In this document: piece after piece, positions 21,245 to 31,859 of the stretch | Position numbering within the stretch: the stretch's first letter is position 1 | Layout of the letters: each line of letters begins with the position of its first letter | From: Phragmites australis | Lineage: Eukaryota; Streptophyta; Magnoliopsida; Poales; Poaceae | NCBI RefSeq assembly: GCF_958298935.1 | Contig: NC_084942.1 | Location: 10,671,501-10,735,500 of the forward strand | Direction: 5' to 3' | DNA length: 64,000 bases | The notes under the pieces: generated by a model | What the model was told of the DNA's origin: nothing | The model's database searches: none | Seen by the model: only the letters and a program-made list of their open reading frames with translations | Program-made: the position numbers and the translations under genes

Positions 21245-22510
21245 ACCCTGTAGACCCTCCGCCATCTGAAAGGCCTTGACTCCGTGGCGGAGAGGTAGAA
21301 CCCTCCAGCATCCTAAAGGCCTAGCCTCTGTACTGAACAGAGGTGGACCCTCTGCCATCTTGAAGGCATAGCCTCCGTGGCAGACAGGCAGACAACAATA
21401 AGTATCAAAACGTAGGTTATATCTTAGTTTGACATATGCTATGCATTGTCGTCTGACCTAGTCATAACTTATGCTACAACTAGCTTTTTGCTGACAACAG
21501 TAGACTATTAACTTAAGTTATACCTCTGTTCACACAGTAGCCAGCATACCTTAGCTTAAGTTATACCTTTCCTCAACTAGTGCATATACATCAAAATTCT
21601 CCGCACGCAGAGATATCTTAAGAACTCTCTGGCTTCTTTAAGGTGTTGCCTCCGTGCCGGAGAGGTATAGAACCTCCGCCATCTTGAAGGCATTGCCTCT
21701 GTGGTGGAGGGGCAGAACCCTCCAGCATCTTGAAGGCATTGCCTCTATGCCAGAGAGGTATAGAACCTCTGCTATATTGAAGGCATTGCCTTCATAGCGA
21801 ATCGGCAGAACCCTCCGGCATCTTGAAGGCATTGCCTGCGTGCCGAAGAGGTATAGACCCTCCACCATCTTGAAGGCATTGCCTCCATGGCAGAGCGGTA
21901 GAACCCTCTGGCATCTTGAAGGCATTGCCTCCGTGCCAGAGAGGTATAGACCCACTGCCATCTTGAAGGCATTGCCTCTATGATGGAGTGGAAGAACCCT
22001 CCAGCATCTTGAAGGCATTGCCTCCGTGCCGGAGAGGTATAGACCCTGCACCATCTTGAAGGCATTTGCCTCCGTGGTGGAGTGGTAGAACCCTCCAGCA
22101 CCTTGAAGGCATTGCCTCCATACTGGAGAGGTATAGACCCTCCGCAATCTTGAAGGCATTGCCTCCGTGGTAGAGTGGCAGAACCCTCCAGCATCTTCAA
22201 GCGATTGCCTCCCTACTGGAGAGGTATAGACCCTCCGGCATCTTGAAGGCATTGCCTCCGTGCCGGAGAGGTATGGACCCTCCGCCATCTTGAAGGAATA
22301 GCTAGCTTCCGTGGCGGAGGGGGAAAAACCTCTAGCATCTGGAAGGCATAGCCTTCGTGCAAAAAAAAATCAAATCCTTCAGCATCTTGAAGGCCTAGCC
22401 TTCATGACGAAATGGTTTGAATCCTGTGGCATCTTGAAGGCTTCAGGCCTCTATCCAAAAGTCATCTAAACCCACTAGTATCTTGAAGGCCTAGCCACTG
22501 TACTAGAGAG
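21245..22510 (+). repeat. 46-47 bp tandem repeat array in the T2 3' UTR, with a 93-bp dimer period
   Basis: Cores CTTGAAGGCATTGCCTCC recur every 46-47 bp (for example 21683, 21729, 21777, 21822, 21869). Two versions alternate: one ends GTATAGACCCTCCGCCAT, the other GGTAGAACCCTCCAGCAT, so the true period is about 93 bp between 21640 and 22290. At 21400-21600 the array is interrupted by AT-rich sequence that resembles, inverted, 38560-38700 in F. Confidence 0.85.
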
Positions 22511-22794
22511 CGCGTGATGTATCGAATCACTAACCAACAAAGAGTTTCACTCCGCTTGCACCTAACGCAGCTAAGTACCCCTCAAAAAATAGCACCCCTA
22601 GCCGCTAGCAGACGTAGAATGCTAGGGGGCTAGGTAAGGGGAGACAAACGAAGCGTCGGTGCGATCAAAATTATAAAGGCAAAGTTAACACAGTGCGAGT
22701 TTATTCACATACAAATATTCCGCCCGACTAGCTGTCATACATTGAATCCATTCCTAACAAACACGCTAGCCTGTTGCGCCTCCCTGAAGCACTT
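22511..22794 (-). terminator. 3' flank of the T2 antisense gene with AATAAA
   Basis: The minus strand has AATAAA at 22705-22700. The whole stretch aligns with 1740-1985 of T1, including GCACCCCTnG and the tail before the last codons. No gene otherwise. Confidence 0.5.
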
Positions 22795-25679
22795 TAGGAT
22801 GTGGAGGACGCTGGATCACCACGCCTCCTTGAGGTGCCTCGACATCTAGAGGATTGACTCATATAGCGGCGCACAGAGTGGCGACATGGGTACCCCCCAC
22901 GCGAAGACCTCCTATCAAAAATAGAGTCTCCCCGAGTTCTAGAAGATGGAGGTTCTGCTTGGAAGGGGTACGTATCAAAAGCAGAAAAGTCCAGTTCCTG
23001 CCCCTCCTTATGCAAAGCCTCCATAGCCTACATATCCTCTGCCTTTACTTCGGCCATGATGAACTCGAGGATTTTCGAAGGCACCTTTCTGTCAGGACCC
23101 CGTGGAAGAATAAAACGTTGAGAGTCATGCGGACCAGCGGCCTCCCACACTGCCCACCAGTCATCCTTCTCAATGAAATAAACCTCCGAGGCAGCAGCAG
23201 AAATAGAATCAGTGGGGTCCTCTAGTTCCTCCTTAACCTAGAAAATGGCGGCTACCTCCAGATCCACGCGCCCTTGGGAATCGTGAGGTGAAACAAAGCG
23301 ATCCCGCCGCCGCTCCCTTGACGCTCCGAATGCACTAGACCCCTCCTCAAAGGTGGCATCCCAAGCGTGGGTGAGGCCTCTTCTGACCTCGGGTAGCCGT
23401 ACCTGTATGCACAAATCCTACTCAAGTCAGCCACAGGGCACAAGCATTCCAGAACAGCACAAACACAAATAATCACAAGCAGGAGGCAGACATGGCTCCA
23501 TTTGGTGAACAAGGTCAAAATACATGAAGTAGGAGATGGCTGTCACCAAACTAAGTTTCTGACCCACCGCAAGAAGAGAAGAAAAACAAAAAGTAGCCTA
23601 CTCAGAACTACACCTCTGGTCGCGGAGCTCGCAAGGCATTGCCCGCACGTGAAGACTACTCCTACGGGGCGATGGCCGGAGCAGAAGGATGTCCGCATGA
23701 TGGCTGTAAGTCCGAAGATTCTTGGCGGGGAGCCTGAACTCTCGCAAAAGAGCCCAGGTGGGAAGTTCCTTTGGCACTCGGCTTCACTCGAGCAGCCATA
23801 TACCGCAATATAGTGTCTCGGCCAATCCACGTCCATACCCCCCAATAGATGTTGTCCGAGGCTGCGCGGATCTCTGCCGGAAGTCTCTCGGACTAGAAGC
23901 TTATAACCATGTAGTCCAGAACTAGCAACGCATCGAATTGGCGGAGTCCTGCTCGGTGTAGAAACACTAGCTCGAGCACCTAGGTCACACGTGTGCTAGA
24001 CCTCGCATAGGCCTCATCAATGTTGGTCATCACCTCCGCGGCAGTCTTGAGCCAACACAGCATCTAGGTTAGCGCCTTTGAACCGGAGGGTACTGGCAGT
24101 GCCTAAGCTTCGAGTCCTCTCAGTGCACTCATATAACACTTGGCGCTCCATGCAAAGTGCCTCCTCCACTGCTTGGGTCACCTCCAACTCTCCTCGAACC
24201 TCAGCCACAATAACATGAAGGCCCTGGGCACTATCCTCCATAGCCATTTGAGCCGAGGTGGCCTCCTCGAGAGATGCCTCTGTGGCCCGGAGGGCTTCGG
24301 CGGTCTTCAGTGCGGTGGCCTTAACACGTTCTCGCTGCACTGCCTCTTCTCGTCGAAGGCACTTGTCAGGCTCATGAAGCATTGTCTCCTCCTGCAAGTG
24401 ACCCCCCATAGACTCTACCTGCTTCTTGCCCTCCTCTTAGGCCTAACGGAGCCTTGCCACCTCATCTCGAGCCTCATCACAGTTCGAGGCAAGGGCTTGG
24501 CGCTGCTCACACCCTAGCGCTCTCACCAAAATCAGTTGCTACAAAGCACAGCATAGGAATGATAAGATGACCTACCAAAAAACAGATGTCGAATCCAAGA
24601 AACTCCGGTTAATTGCTAACCTGTAGGGTCGCCGCTCCAAGCGCGCCTCCACTTCCTCCAGAGGACCTCGGGCCACCGATTGCTCAATCTCTCCACTCCT
24701 GAAGAGAGACGAGGCTGAGGTGAAAGCCTTCAATGCCTCCGGGCGCAACACGAAGTCGTCCAGGACCTCAAGACTAGGGCACCCTTAACTGTTACAGAGG
24801 CAGACCTTGCAGAGGCTTCAGCGCCACTGGCATCGGTCACCAAAGCCTGCTAATAGACCGGCTTGGCACCCGTGGTGTCACAAATCACGCCATCCGTAGT
24901 GGCAATCGGGGACACTTCCGGAGGGGTCATTGATTCCTGCTGAGGCCCCGTAACCTAGGGAATGGGGGCTGAGGACCCGTCTGTCCCCATGCCTCCTAGA
25001 AACACTAGGAAATTACGAAAGTCAAAACTACTTGTGCATCACCACGACAGAACAGAAGCCTACAGGGTGGGAGATGCCTTACCAATGCCTCCGGTCTCTC
25101 CGACCGAAGGACCCATGACCTCCTCGTTGTCGGAGGGCATCAACCCCCACCTTGTGCGGAAATCTATGAAGGCTTCACCACCTCCCCCTCCAGTCTGGTC
25201 GTGGCCAGCAAGGTCCACAAGGGCCAGGCCCTTACCACGATCGCCTCCTCTGGGTTGGGACTCGTCTTCCGCTAGGCCGCCTACGCTTTTGGCGCTCCTG
25301 ACCCACCTCTGATGCTTCATTCCATCCAACGACGCCTCGGACAGCTCAGCCCCCGAACCAGCCTGTGAGCCTTTGAGGGTCAGTGGGGATAGAGCTCGGA
25401 GTGGGCTAACGGGAGTTACAGAGGTTGTGGCGCCAGAAACCCTGTGCCCCCACTTCCTGGTGACCTTGGGCTCCAGCCGGTTTGACCACGCCAGGTCCTC
25501 CACCCTGAGATGAAGGCATATGCTGTTGTGCCCCTCCGAGCTCCCAACCATGCTTATGCATTGGTTCCACTCCGCGGCGGTAGTCGGGTCCAATAACTCC
25601 TTCACAACCTCCGCTGCTCTCTCCAGCAAAAGGCAATTCTCTAAAAGAAAAAGGCGTTTCACATCTGTGGATTCAAAAA
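22795..25679 (-). pseudogene. T2 antisense gene, C-terminal two thirds
   Basis: Aligns with 2000-4880 of T1 in order. 24409-24017 encodes a coiled coil rich in Ala, Glu and Arg (GGHLQEETMLHEPDKCLRRE, later VIVAEVRGELEVTQAVEEAL). 23024-22794 encodes the Ser/Arg-rich tail. The N-terminal domain seen in T1 is absent: at about 25680 the frame passes into a gag-like sequence of T3. Function unknown. The gene lies opposite to gag-pol in both copies. Confidence 0.6.
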
Positions 25680-26646
25680 TAGATCCTGGGGGTAAGTTCA
25701 TAAGCCAAGAGTGGGCAGAGCCCCTCAAGGCCACGTGGAAGTAGTTGTCCATAACCTTTTCATTCCCACCTGCCGCTTGGACGGCGGTGGTGTAGATTTG
25801 GAGGAACTTGACGGGACCCGTCGTACTTCTCTGGTAGCTCTGGTTGGAACACCGTGGGCCAGTTGACCAGGCGGAGCTCACTGGTGAATGCACGGCAGCC
25901 CGAGCTGTATCCCATGGCGCCAGTAGTGCCCTTGGGGGGCGAACGTCGGCGCACCGGAGAACCCCGGCGGTCGTGGGCCGACATAGAGGAAGCCTGGTCC
26001 TCTGCTTCAGCCTCGCACCGGGACTCCCGGTGGCGCTCAAGAGTGACGCGCGCATCCTCAACAGCCCTCCGCTCATTGAGGTGCAAGCGGAGGTCCTGAG
26101 CTCCTATTGTGACCAGAGGAGCGGCACTCCGTCTGGAGCCCCCCCCCCCCCCCCGGCCGGTTCTGCTTCCACCCGAAGATGGTCCAGCTCTTGTTGCACC
26201 ACAGTGGGAGGTGGCACGGGAACTTTCGGCCAGTACCTGCCGGTGTGCCGTGCCCACCAAGGCGGCCACCTCCTGCAGCCAACAACCCTCTGGGGTTTCC
26301 CCTGCTACCTAGACAGATGGGTGCCTGAGGAATGCTTGCACCGCAAGCAAAGCACTCCCAGGGCTGGCGTCACCGAAGGTGAGCCTACGTCATAACAGTG
26401 CCCAGCGCTGTCCGGACGTCGATCTTGCGGCACGGACGTTTGCCACCTACTGAGGGTTGAGCGGCCTGGCTGCGGCGGCGGCGGCCCTGCTGAGCCCAAT
26501 GCCGTTGTCCCTGATGTAGGGAGGCGTCATACGGGCTGACTGCTACTGCTACTGAGGAACAGCGGGAGATGGGGCCTCCTGGGCCACGTGCTCCACTTCT
26601 TCGCTTGACTTTGAGCCAGTGCGTTGAAGACGATGTCCGCCCGCCA
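25680..26646 (-). pseudogene. T3 gag, partial
   Basis: The recognisable gag part is at 25830-25680: VKFLQIYTTAVQAAGGNEKV followed by MDNYFHVALRGSAHSWLMNL, a helix-rich capsid stretch typical of Tat-lineage gag. Upstream the frame is Arg/Gly/Ser-rich and broken; a run of 16 C at 26139-26154 is one frame-disturbing site. The frame at 26076-25060 is open across the T3/T2 junction. Confidence 0.7.
26139..26154 (+). repeat. Homopolymer of 16 C
   Basis: Direct reading. It lies in the T3 gag leader and would cause slippage in sequencing or replication. Confidence 0.9.
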
Positions 26647-26688
26647 TTTTTCCTGTAGAAAATAAGACGGATTCAGGGATGCAACCCC

Positions 26689-26706
26689 CCTACCTGGCGC
26701 GCCAGC
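26689..26706 (-). promoter_or_regulatory. Primer-binding site of T3
   Basis: Minus strand GCTGGCGCGCCAGGTAGG type sequence directly after the LTR end. This motif is common next to LTRs of grass Tat elements. The priming tRNA is not determined. Confidence 0.6.
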
Positions 26707-27508
26707 TGTCGGTTGGTGAACACCGCAAGTGGGGATCCTGAGGAACCCCCTTTGAGATTTGGCTGTGTGCTGATTCTGGATCTACCTTGTACGTGGATTT
26801 AATGCGAATATGTGAGATGTAGGCAGGACGGATGATTGTCTGCTAGTGAGAGTAAATGCTCAAGGGATTTTAGATAGGTTCGAGCCGCACAGAGCGTAAT
26901 ACCCTAGTCCTGTGTGTATGCTATTAATGCTCTTGGAATGACTTTCTCTGGATCTCTGTGTTACAAGGTTTTTTTGTCTAAGTCTAGAGTTTCCCAGACC
27001 CGTTCGACCTCTTCTCTACGAAGTGCACCCCCCCTTTTATCCTGTTGGGGGAGGCTTGGTGTGCCCATAAATATGGGCACGAGTTCTTATGAGCCATAAA
27101 TGGAAAGCAACCATCATGGAGCTGCAGTTTGATGTTAGAGGGGGTTGAAAATACACCCTTGGCCGGTCCTGTAGCTCATCACGTCCAACTTTAGTAGGTG
27201 CAGGGGGGCCCACTGGGCAACCGCCGAATAGCCCCGCATGCCCGCTCGGTCAGAGCAGGTCTGACACAGCAGGGGGGCAGGCGATACACCTCGAGCCCAG
27301 CAACGATATCTCCAAGCCGTTTCCTTTATGGGCCTCGTAGGGTGACGCGCGATAGGACCCGTCGCATTAAATGTCCTCACACCTTCCTGCCAGGCGGTGG
27401 CAGGGCCTGATGTACTCAGTACGACTGGATTGGGAGGGAGTGGTTGGAAGTGATAGGCCACACTCCCTCTTAAATGCAGCATCGGGCCTCTCACCAATTA
27501 ACACCTCA
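26707..27508 (-). repeat. T3 LTR
   Basis: 802 bp. Minus strand starts TGAGGTGTTAATTGG and ends CCAACCGACA. Internal AT-rich TATA-like site (CCCATATTTATGGG on minus, near 27065). Confidence 0.6.
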
Positions 27509-28240
27509 CCGTTGAGCCCTTGTGGGATCCACCGGCAAGGGGCTTCTCAGGTCCTCGGGGAACTCTGGGTGCTCGGGGACCACTGTTCATAGCACTGAGC
27601 GTCCTCTCCCGAATATGTCTCCTCTCGGGTCCTCTGGGAACTACGGGTACTCGGGGACCATTGTTCATGGCCCCGTGCACCCCTCCCAGAATTGGCTCTT
27701 CTCGGGTCCTCGGGGAACTACGGGTACTCAGGGACCACTGTTCATGGCCCCGAGCACCCCTCCCGAAACTCACTCTTCTCAGCCCTCAGGGAGATGGTCC
27801 CCGAGGGAAGGCGCCATGTGGCATTCTACGGTCCTAGCCTCGAGATTCGGGGACCCCTGATTCCCATGTCACCGACAGCAATCATCCGAGCACCACGCCT
27901 TTCGGGAGAGCTGCACCTCTGTATTTGCTATAGTAGATAATATCTTCTAATTAGAGGTAAATGCATCCTACCTATACCCATGCCATGTGATTCGACTGGT
28001 CCAGGGTCCATGTGGGATCGTGATGATTTCTATCGCTGTCTCTGTAAGGGTATACTTGTATATTTACACCCTGGATGGCACTCTAAATACAAACCCTCGG
28101 CCATCAAGCCAAAGGACCAATCTTTTGACAATCAATACATGTGATGTTCATTCCTCTCCACTTCTTCTCCAAGCTTGAGCCATTCATGTGAGTGTGCTCT
28201 CGCCGTACTTGTTCGTGGAAGACATTTTCTTCCGCCAACA
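27509..28240 (+). repeat. T2 3' LTR with altered U3
   Basis: The last 357 bp match the 5' LTR and end CCAACA. The TATA region is changed (CTCTAAATA near 28081). The first 370 bp are different from the 5' LTR, and there is no TGTTGGGGG start. Confidence 0.7.
27549..27785 (+). repeat. Three copies of a 78-bp repeat in the T2 3' LTR region
   Basis: GTCCTCGGGGAACTACGGGT phrases start at 27551, 27629 and 27706. Each is followed by a GGGGACCACTGTTCATGG stretch. The 5' LTR lacks this block. Confidence 0.8.
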
Positions 28241-28245
28241 GATAC
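28241..28245 (+). repeat. Right target-site duplication of T2 (GATAC)
   Basis: Pairs with GATAT at 14767-14771. Confidence 0.75.
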
Positions 28246-28742
28246 TATCCCTCCCCTTCTTGGTTCTAGGCAGCCCTAAAACAAAGTCCATTGATGTATC
28301 TTCCCAAGTAGTAGTAGGAACAGGGAGAGGCATATATACAAACTATGTGGATTAAGTCATGACTTAGCTTTCTGACATGTAGTGCAGTGAGCAACAAATC
28401 ACTCAACATCCTGCCTCATCTTCGGCTGGGAGAAGTGGTCAGCAATTATGTCCTCCATCTTCTTGACATCGAAGTGTCCCATGCGCACCACCATGAGCCT
28501 CCTGTAACAACAAATGAGGATTGCATAGCTTGTTAGCACAAAACATAAATCATTCTTTGATGAAGAACTTGTTCTAGGTCCTAACATCTTTACATTTCAG
28601 CAAGATATCAATGAAATAAGCATCATGAGCATATTGATCTTTAATCGTTTCAAGTCCAAAAATCTTGAAGTCAAGTTGTGAAAGCAAGGTATATCAACGA
28701 TAAAAGCATCATCAATAATATTTTCTTGAACCTTTTTGTGTT
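28241..28742 (-). pseudogene. C2 integrase, zinc-binding N-terminal part
   Basis: Minus strand around 28500-28380 shows an HHCC set: MGHFDVKKMEDIIADHFSQP, then VERFVAHCTTCQKAKS. The frame then leads to a [20 protein letters not shown] region that holds the first catalytic Asp, at the T2 insertion border. The catalytic core continues at 14771. Upstream (28742-28510) is a decayed linker. Confidence 0.8.
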
Positions 28743-29264
28743 TTATGATATAAGAAAAGACCCAATGAATTCAACCCAGTTAGCATGTCTACGGTTCAGT
28801 TTGATTTGACTTCTAATATGCTTCAAAGACTCATGATCATATTGTATCACAAATTCTTTTGGCCAAAGATAATATTGCCATGTTTCCAAAGCTCGAACTA
28901 AATCATATAATACCTTATCATCAGTCAAATACTTCAAACTAGGCCCACTTAATTTCTCGCTGAAACAAGCTACTAGCTTGCTTTCTTGCAATAAAACACC
29001 ACCAAATCCTATGCCACTAGCATCACATTCAAGCTCAAACATCTTATTAAAATCTAGATGCAGCAAGAAAGGAGTGTGTGTCAACTTATCTTTTAATAAC
29101 GTGAAGGCTTCTTGTTGTGCGTCACTCCAAACGAATGGAATATCCTTCTTCGTAAGCCCATTTATAGGCATGGCAATTGTGTTGAAATCCTGCACAATGC
29201 GCTGTAGAATCCAGCCAGTCCTAAAAATCTTCGCACCTAGGTGACCATTGTTCGGATTAGCCAA
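28743..29264 (-). pseudogene. C2 RNase H domain
   Basis: A 173-codon open stretch: [20 protein letters not shown] (connection), then [17 protein letters not shown] with the first catalytic Asp, and [20 protein letters not shown] with the conserved Glu region, then YDHESLKHI. Degrades element RNA during reverse transcription. A frameshift at about 29265 separates it from the reverse transcriptase. Confidence 0.85.
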
Positions 29265-29950
29265 TTCTGAATAACTTCAATCTTAGCTTTATCAACTACA
29301 ATTCCCTGCAGAGTCACAACATAGCCAAGAAACGATACTCAATTGGTGCAAAAGATGCACATCTCGAGGTTACCAAACAAATGCACATTTCGTAGGGCAT
29401 CAAAAGCAGCACATAGATGTTCAACATAAGTGTCTACAGATGTGCCATATATCAGAATATCATCAAAGTATACTACCACAAATTTTCCAATAAAATCACC
29501 CAAAACCTCGTTCATCAACCTCATAAAACGACTAGGGGCATTAGTCAAACCAAACAGCATAACCAGCCAACTCATATAAACCAAACATAGTTTTCAACAC
29601 TATTTCCATTCATCTCCTAATTTCATGAGAATTTGGTGACAGCCACTACGCAAATTAACTATAGAGAACACAACAGAGCCACTCAATTCATCAAGCATAT
29701 CATCTAACCTAAGAATAGGATGATTATAAGGGATAGTAATATTGTTGATAGTCTACAATCTACACACATACGCCTTGAACCGTCTTCTTTAGGAGCTAGA
29801 ATAACAGGAACACCACATGGACTAAGTGGTTCACACATGTACCCTTTATCCAGAAGCTCTTGTACTTGGCACTGAATCTCCTTGGTCTCCTCTAGATTGG
29901 TTTGGTATGGTGAATGGTTGGGTAGTGAGGCAATAGGGATTAGATCAATT
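29265..29950 (-). pseudogene. C2 reverse transcriptase
   Basis: Minus strand motifs in order: a CGVPVILAPKEDGSRRMCVD region near 29810-29760, [15 protein letters not shown] near 29690, LVMLFGLTNAPSRFMRLMNE near 29540, and [12 protein letters not shown] at 29480-29440 with the YFDD catalytic pair, then FLGYVV near 29310. Stops and frame changes occur near 29590, 29650 and 29740. The YFDD form fits chromoviruses. Confidence 0.85.
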
Positions 29951-30660
29951 TGGTGTTCAATCCCTTGTATCGGTGGTAACCCTGGTAGTACGTCTTTTGG
30001 AAAAAAAATCAGTGTACTCTTGCAAAATGTTAGTGATAGTAGGAGACAAAGAAGGAATCATATCCACGAATGAAAATAAAGCTTTTCTACACATAGAAGT
30101 ATAGCAAACAGAATTACTAGCGTCAAATTCATGAATATCAAATTTGCTAGCAAGGAAACTCAAACATTTCAGTTTAATCCCTTCTTTCCTAGTTGTAGTA
30201 GGTTTATCCTTCTTCTTATGTTGCTCAAATTCTTTTGCTATAATCTGATTTTCACTTTTAGATGACTCCTGATTCTTCTCTCTACTAGCTCTAGCAAAAT
30301 CATCTTTAACAATCTGTTTGGGAGTCATAGGATTTAACAATCTGTTTGGGAGTCATAAGATATAACACAATTTTCTTTCCTAGATGCATGAGAGAGTGTT
30401 TATTAGTTTTACCATGATGCACACAACCTGTATCATACTGCCATGGCCTACTTAATAACATAGAACAAGCTTGGATAGGCAGAACATCACAGTCAACAAA
30501 ATCATGATATGAACCCAAGGCGAAGTGTACTCTCACCGTTCATGTTACCTTAATGTTACCGCTGCTGTTGAACTATTGAATGTAGGATTGAGGTGGGTGC
30601 TGTTGTGTAGGCATCGCTAACTTCTCTATTAAATCGATGCTGGAAAAGTTGTTGCAACTT
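29951..30660 (-). pseudogene. C2 protease region and linker
   Basis: Minus strand fragments: SYHDFVDCDVLPIQACSMLL and RPWQYDTGCVHHGKTN (30530-30400) are typical of the protease C-terminal side and linker in chromoviruses. 30340-29957 reads a Lys-rich linker ending SPTITNILQEYTDFF before the reverse transcriptase. A 27-bp direct duplication (ACAATCTGTTTGGGAGTCAT twice, 30309-30356) doubles a short peptide. The active-site triad lies in the decayed stretch near 30630-30660 and was not seen intact. Confidence 0.6.
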
Positions 30661-30800
30661 CCTTCATGGATAATGATGTGAATCAAACTTTCCTTGATGT
30701 CACACTTGATTTGGAACTGATTGTGTCACAGATTTGCTCTGCACGGGCTAGTTGTGCACTAAGCACTCATTGTGCTATAAAGCTCAAGTACTGGTCAGCA

Positions 30801-31859
30801 TCAGCGGCGTGGATGCTCAAGTTCTTCATTCGCTGCAAGCATAGCACAAGTTTCCTCATCAAAATCGCTTGCTGAATCATACTCGCCGTCTTCATGAATA
30901 ATCATCACTCGTTTACTTGAACATTCCCTCATCATGTGACTGAAACCTAGACAGCGGCGGTACTGTGTTCCCTTTATCTTCTCGGTAGAAGAAATAGAGG
31001 ATGAAGAACTCTTGGCTGGTGTTGCCGAGGCATTTTTTGTCAGTGCGGATGCTCTTTTCTCTAAAGTGGATGTAGAGGGAGATGGTTTGAGGTTTGTAGC
31101 ATTCAATGTCGTGGTATGATTGGATGGAACTTAGAGCTACGAGCAGCCCATCGTATACTCCGACCTGCAGAAATATTAGTATGATTCCTGTTTTGGCGTC
31201 CTTGCACTTGATGTTCAGCTTTACAAGAAAGATGGAACAAATGGGTGATATTATTATAATCTTTGAAATCTAATATATCCTGAATTTCACAGTTTAAACC
31301 ACCCATAAAACAAGACATCATTGCATCTTCAGATTTCATTAAAACCACAACGAATCAAACCAGTTTGCATCTCTTGATAATATTTTTCTACAGAATTAGT
31401 ACATTGATTTAATTGTTGCAACTTATTCTGCAAATCATGAGCATGATAAGAAAATGCAAACATATGCCTCATTTGTTGTTTTAAGCCTTCCCAAGTGGTT
31501 GGAATAGCATTAGGGTATGCACGACAATATTCACGCCACCAAACAGATGCACCTGTAAATTCACTAGTGGCAGCCCTAACTCTTCTATGTTCAGCGTATC
31601 CATGGCAAGCAAATTTTGTATCAACTAGAAGCTCCCAATTTAAGTAAGCATCTGGGTCATACTTGCCATCAAATTGAGGCATTGTAAATTTTACCTTAGC
31701 ATAATCATCATTGTTATGTACCTCTCGACATGGTCGTTCTCGTCCAATACCATGGTGATTTAAGTGTAATCTTCGACGATCACGATCGTTGTCCAAGTTG
31801 ATGTCTTTCTCCTCCTTAGAATCTATGGCATTAAACGGAGTTATCTCCTTCTTGCTCAT
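30801..31859 (-). pseudogene. C2 gag
   Basis: ATG at 31859-31857. Capsid region MPQFDGKYDPDAYLNWELLV near 31680, ATSEFTGASVWWREY near 31560-31530, LQNKLQQLNQCTNSVEKYYQ near 31430-31370; after a frameshift at 31335, CFMGGLNCEIQDILDFKDYN near 31310. The nucleocapsid knuckle near 30960-30915 reads RRCLGFSHMMREC: the first Cys of the CCHC is replaced by Arg. It ends in an acidic DGEYDSASDFDEET. The motifs agree with the C3 copy at 50688-51676. Confidence 0.85.

Larger units (their letters stand above)
25680..27508 (-). mobile_element. T3: LTR, primer-binding site and gag start of another Tat-like element
   Basis: Minus strand order: LTR (27508 to 26707, 802 bp, TG...CA on that strand), a GGCGCGCCAGGTAGGGGG primer-binding region, then a gag frame from an ATG at 26646. 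The remainder of the element is missing. T3 replaces the start of the T2 antisense gene, its promoter and the first part of the T2 3' LTR, so it entered by insertion plus deletion, or by recombination. Confidence 0.7.
14772..28240 (+). mobile_element. T2: Tat-lineage LTR retrotransposon, 13.5 kb, nested in C2
   Basis: Bounded by a 711-bp 5' LTR and a 3' LTR whose last 357 bp match it. The internal order is gag, protease, reverse transcriptase, RNase H, a second archaeal-type RNase H, integrase, 3' UTR repeats, and an antisense gene. The dual RNase H is a known Tat hallmark. The 3' quarter is altered by a T3 fragment (25680-27508). Every coding region has stops or frameshifts, so the copy is dead as an autonomous element. 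Confidence 0.9.

Noticed and set aside
21638..22288. 216-codon minus-strand frame as a real gene
   Set aside because: It is entirely made of the 46/47-bp repeat and stays open only because the dimer is 93 bp. Kept as an observation, not as a CDS.
25844..26395. 183-codon plus-strand frame opposite the T3 gag
   Set aside because: It is the shadow of the GC-rich gag frame on the minus strand and has no recognisable feature.
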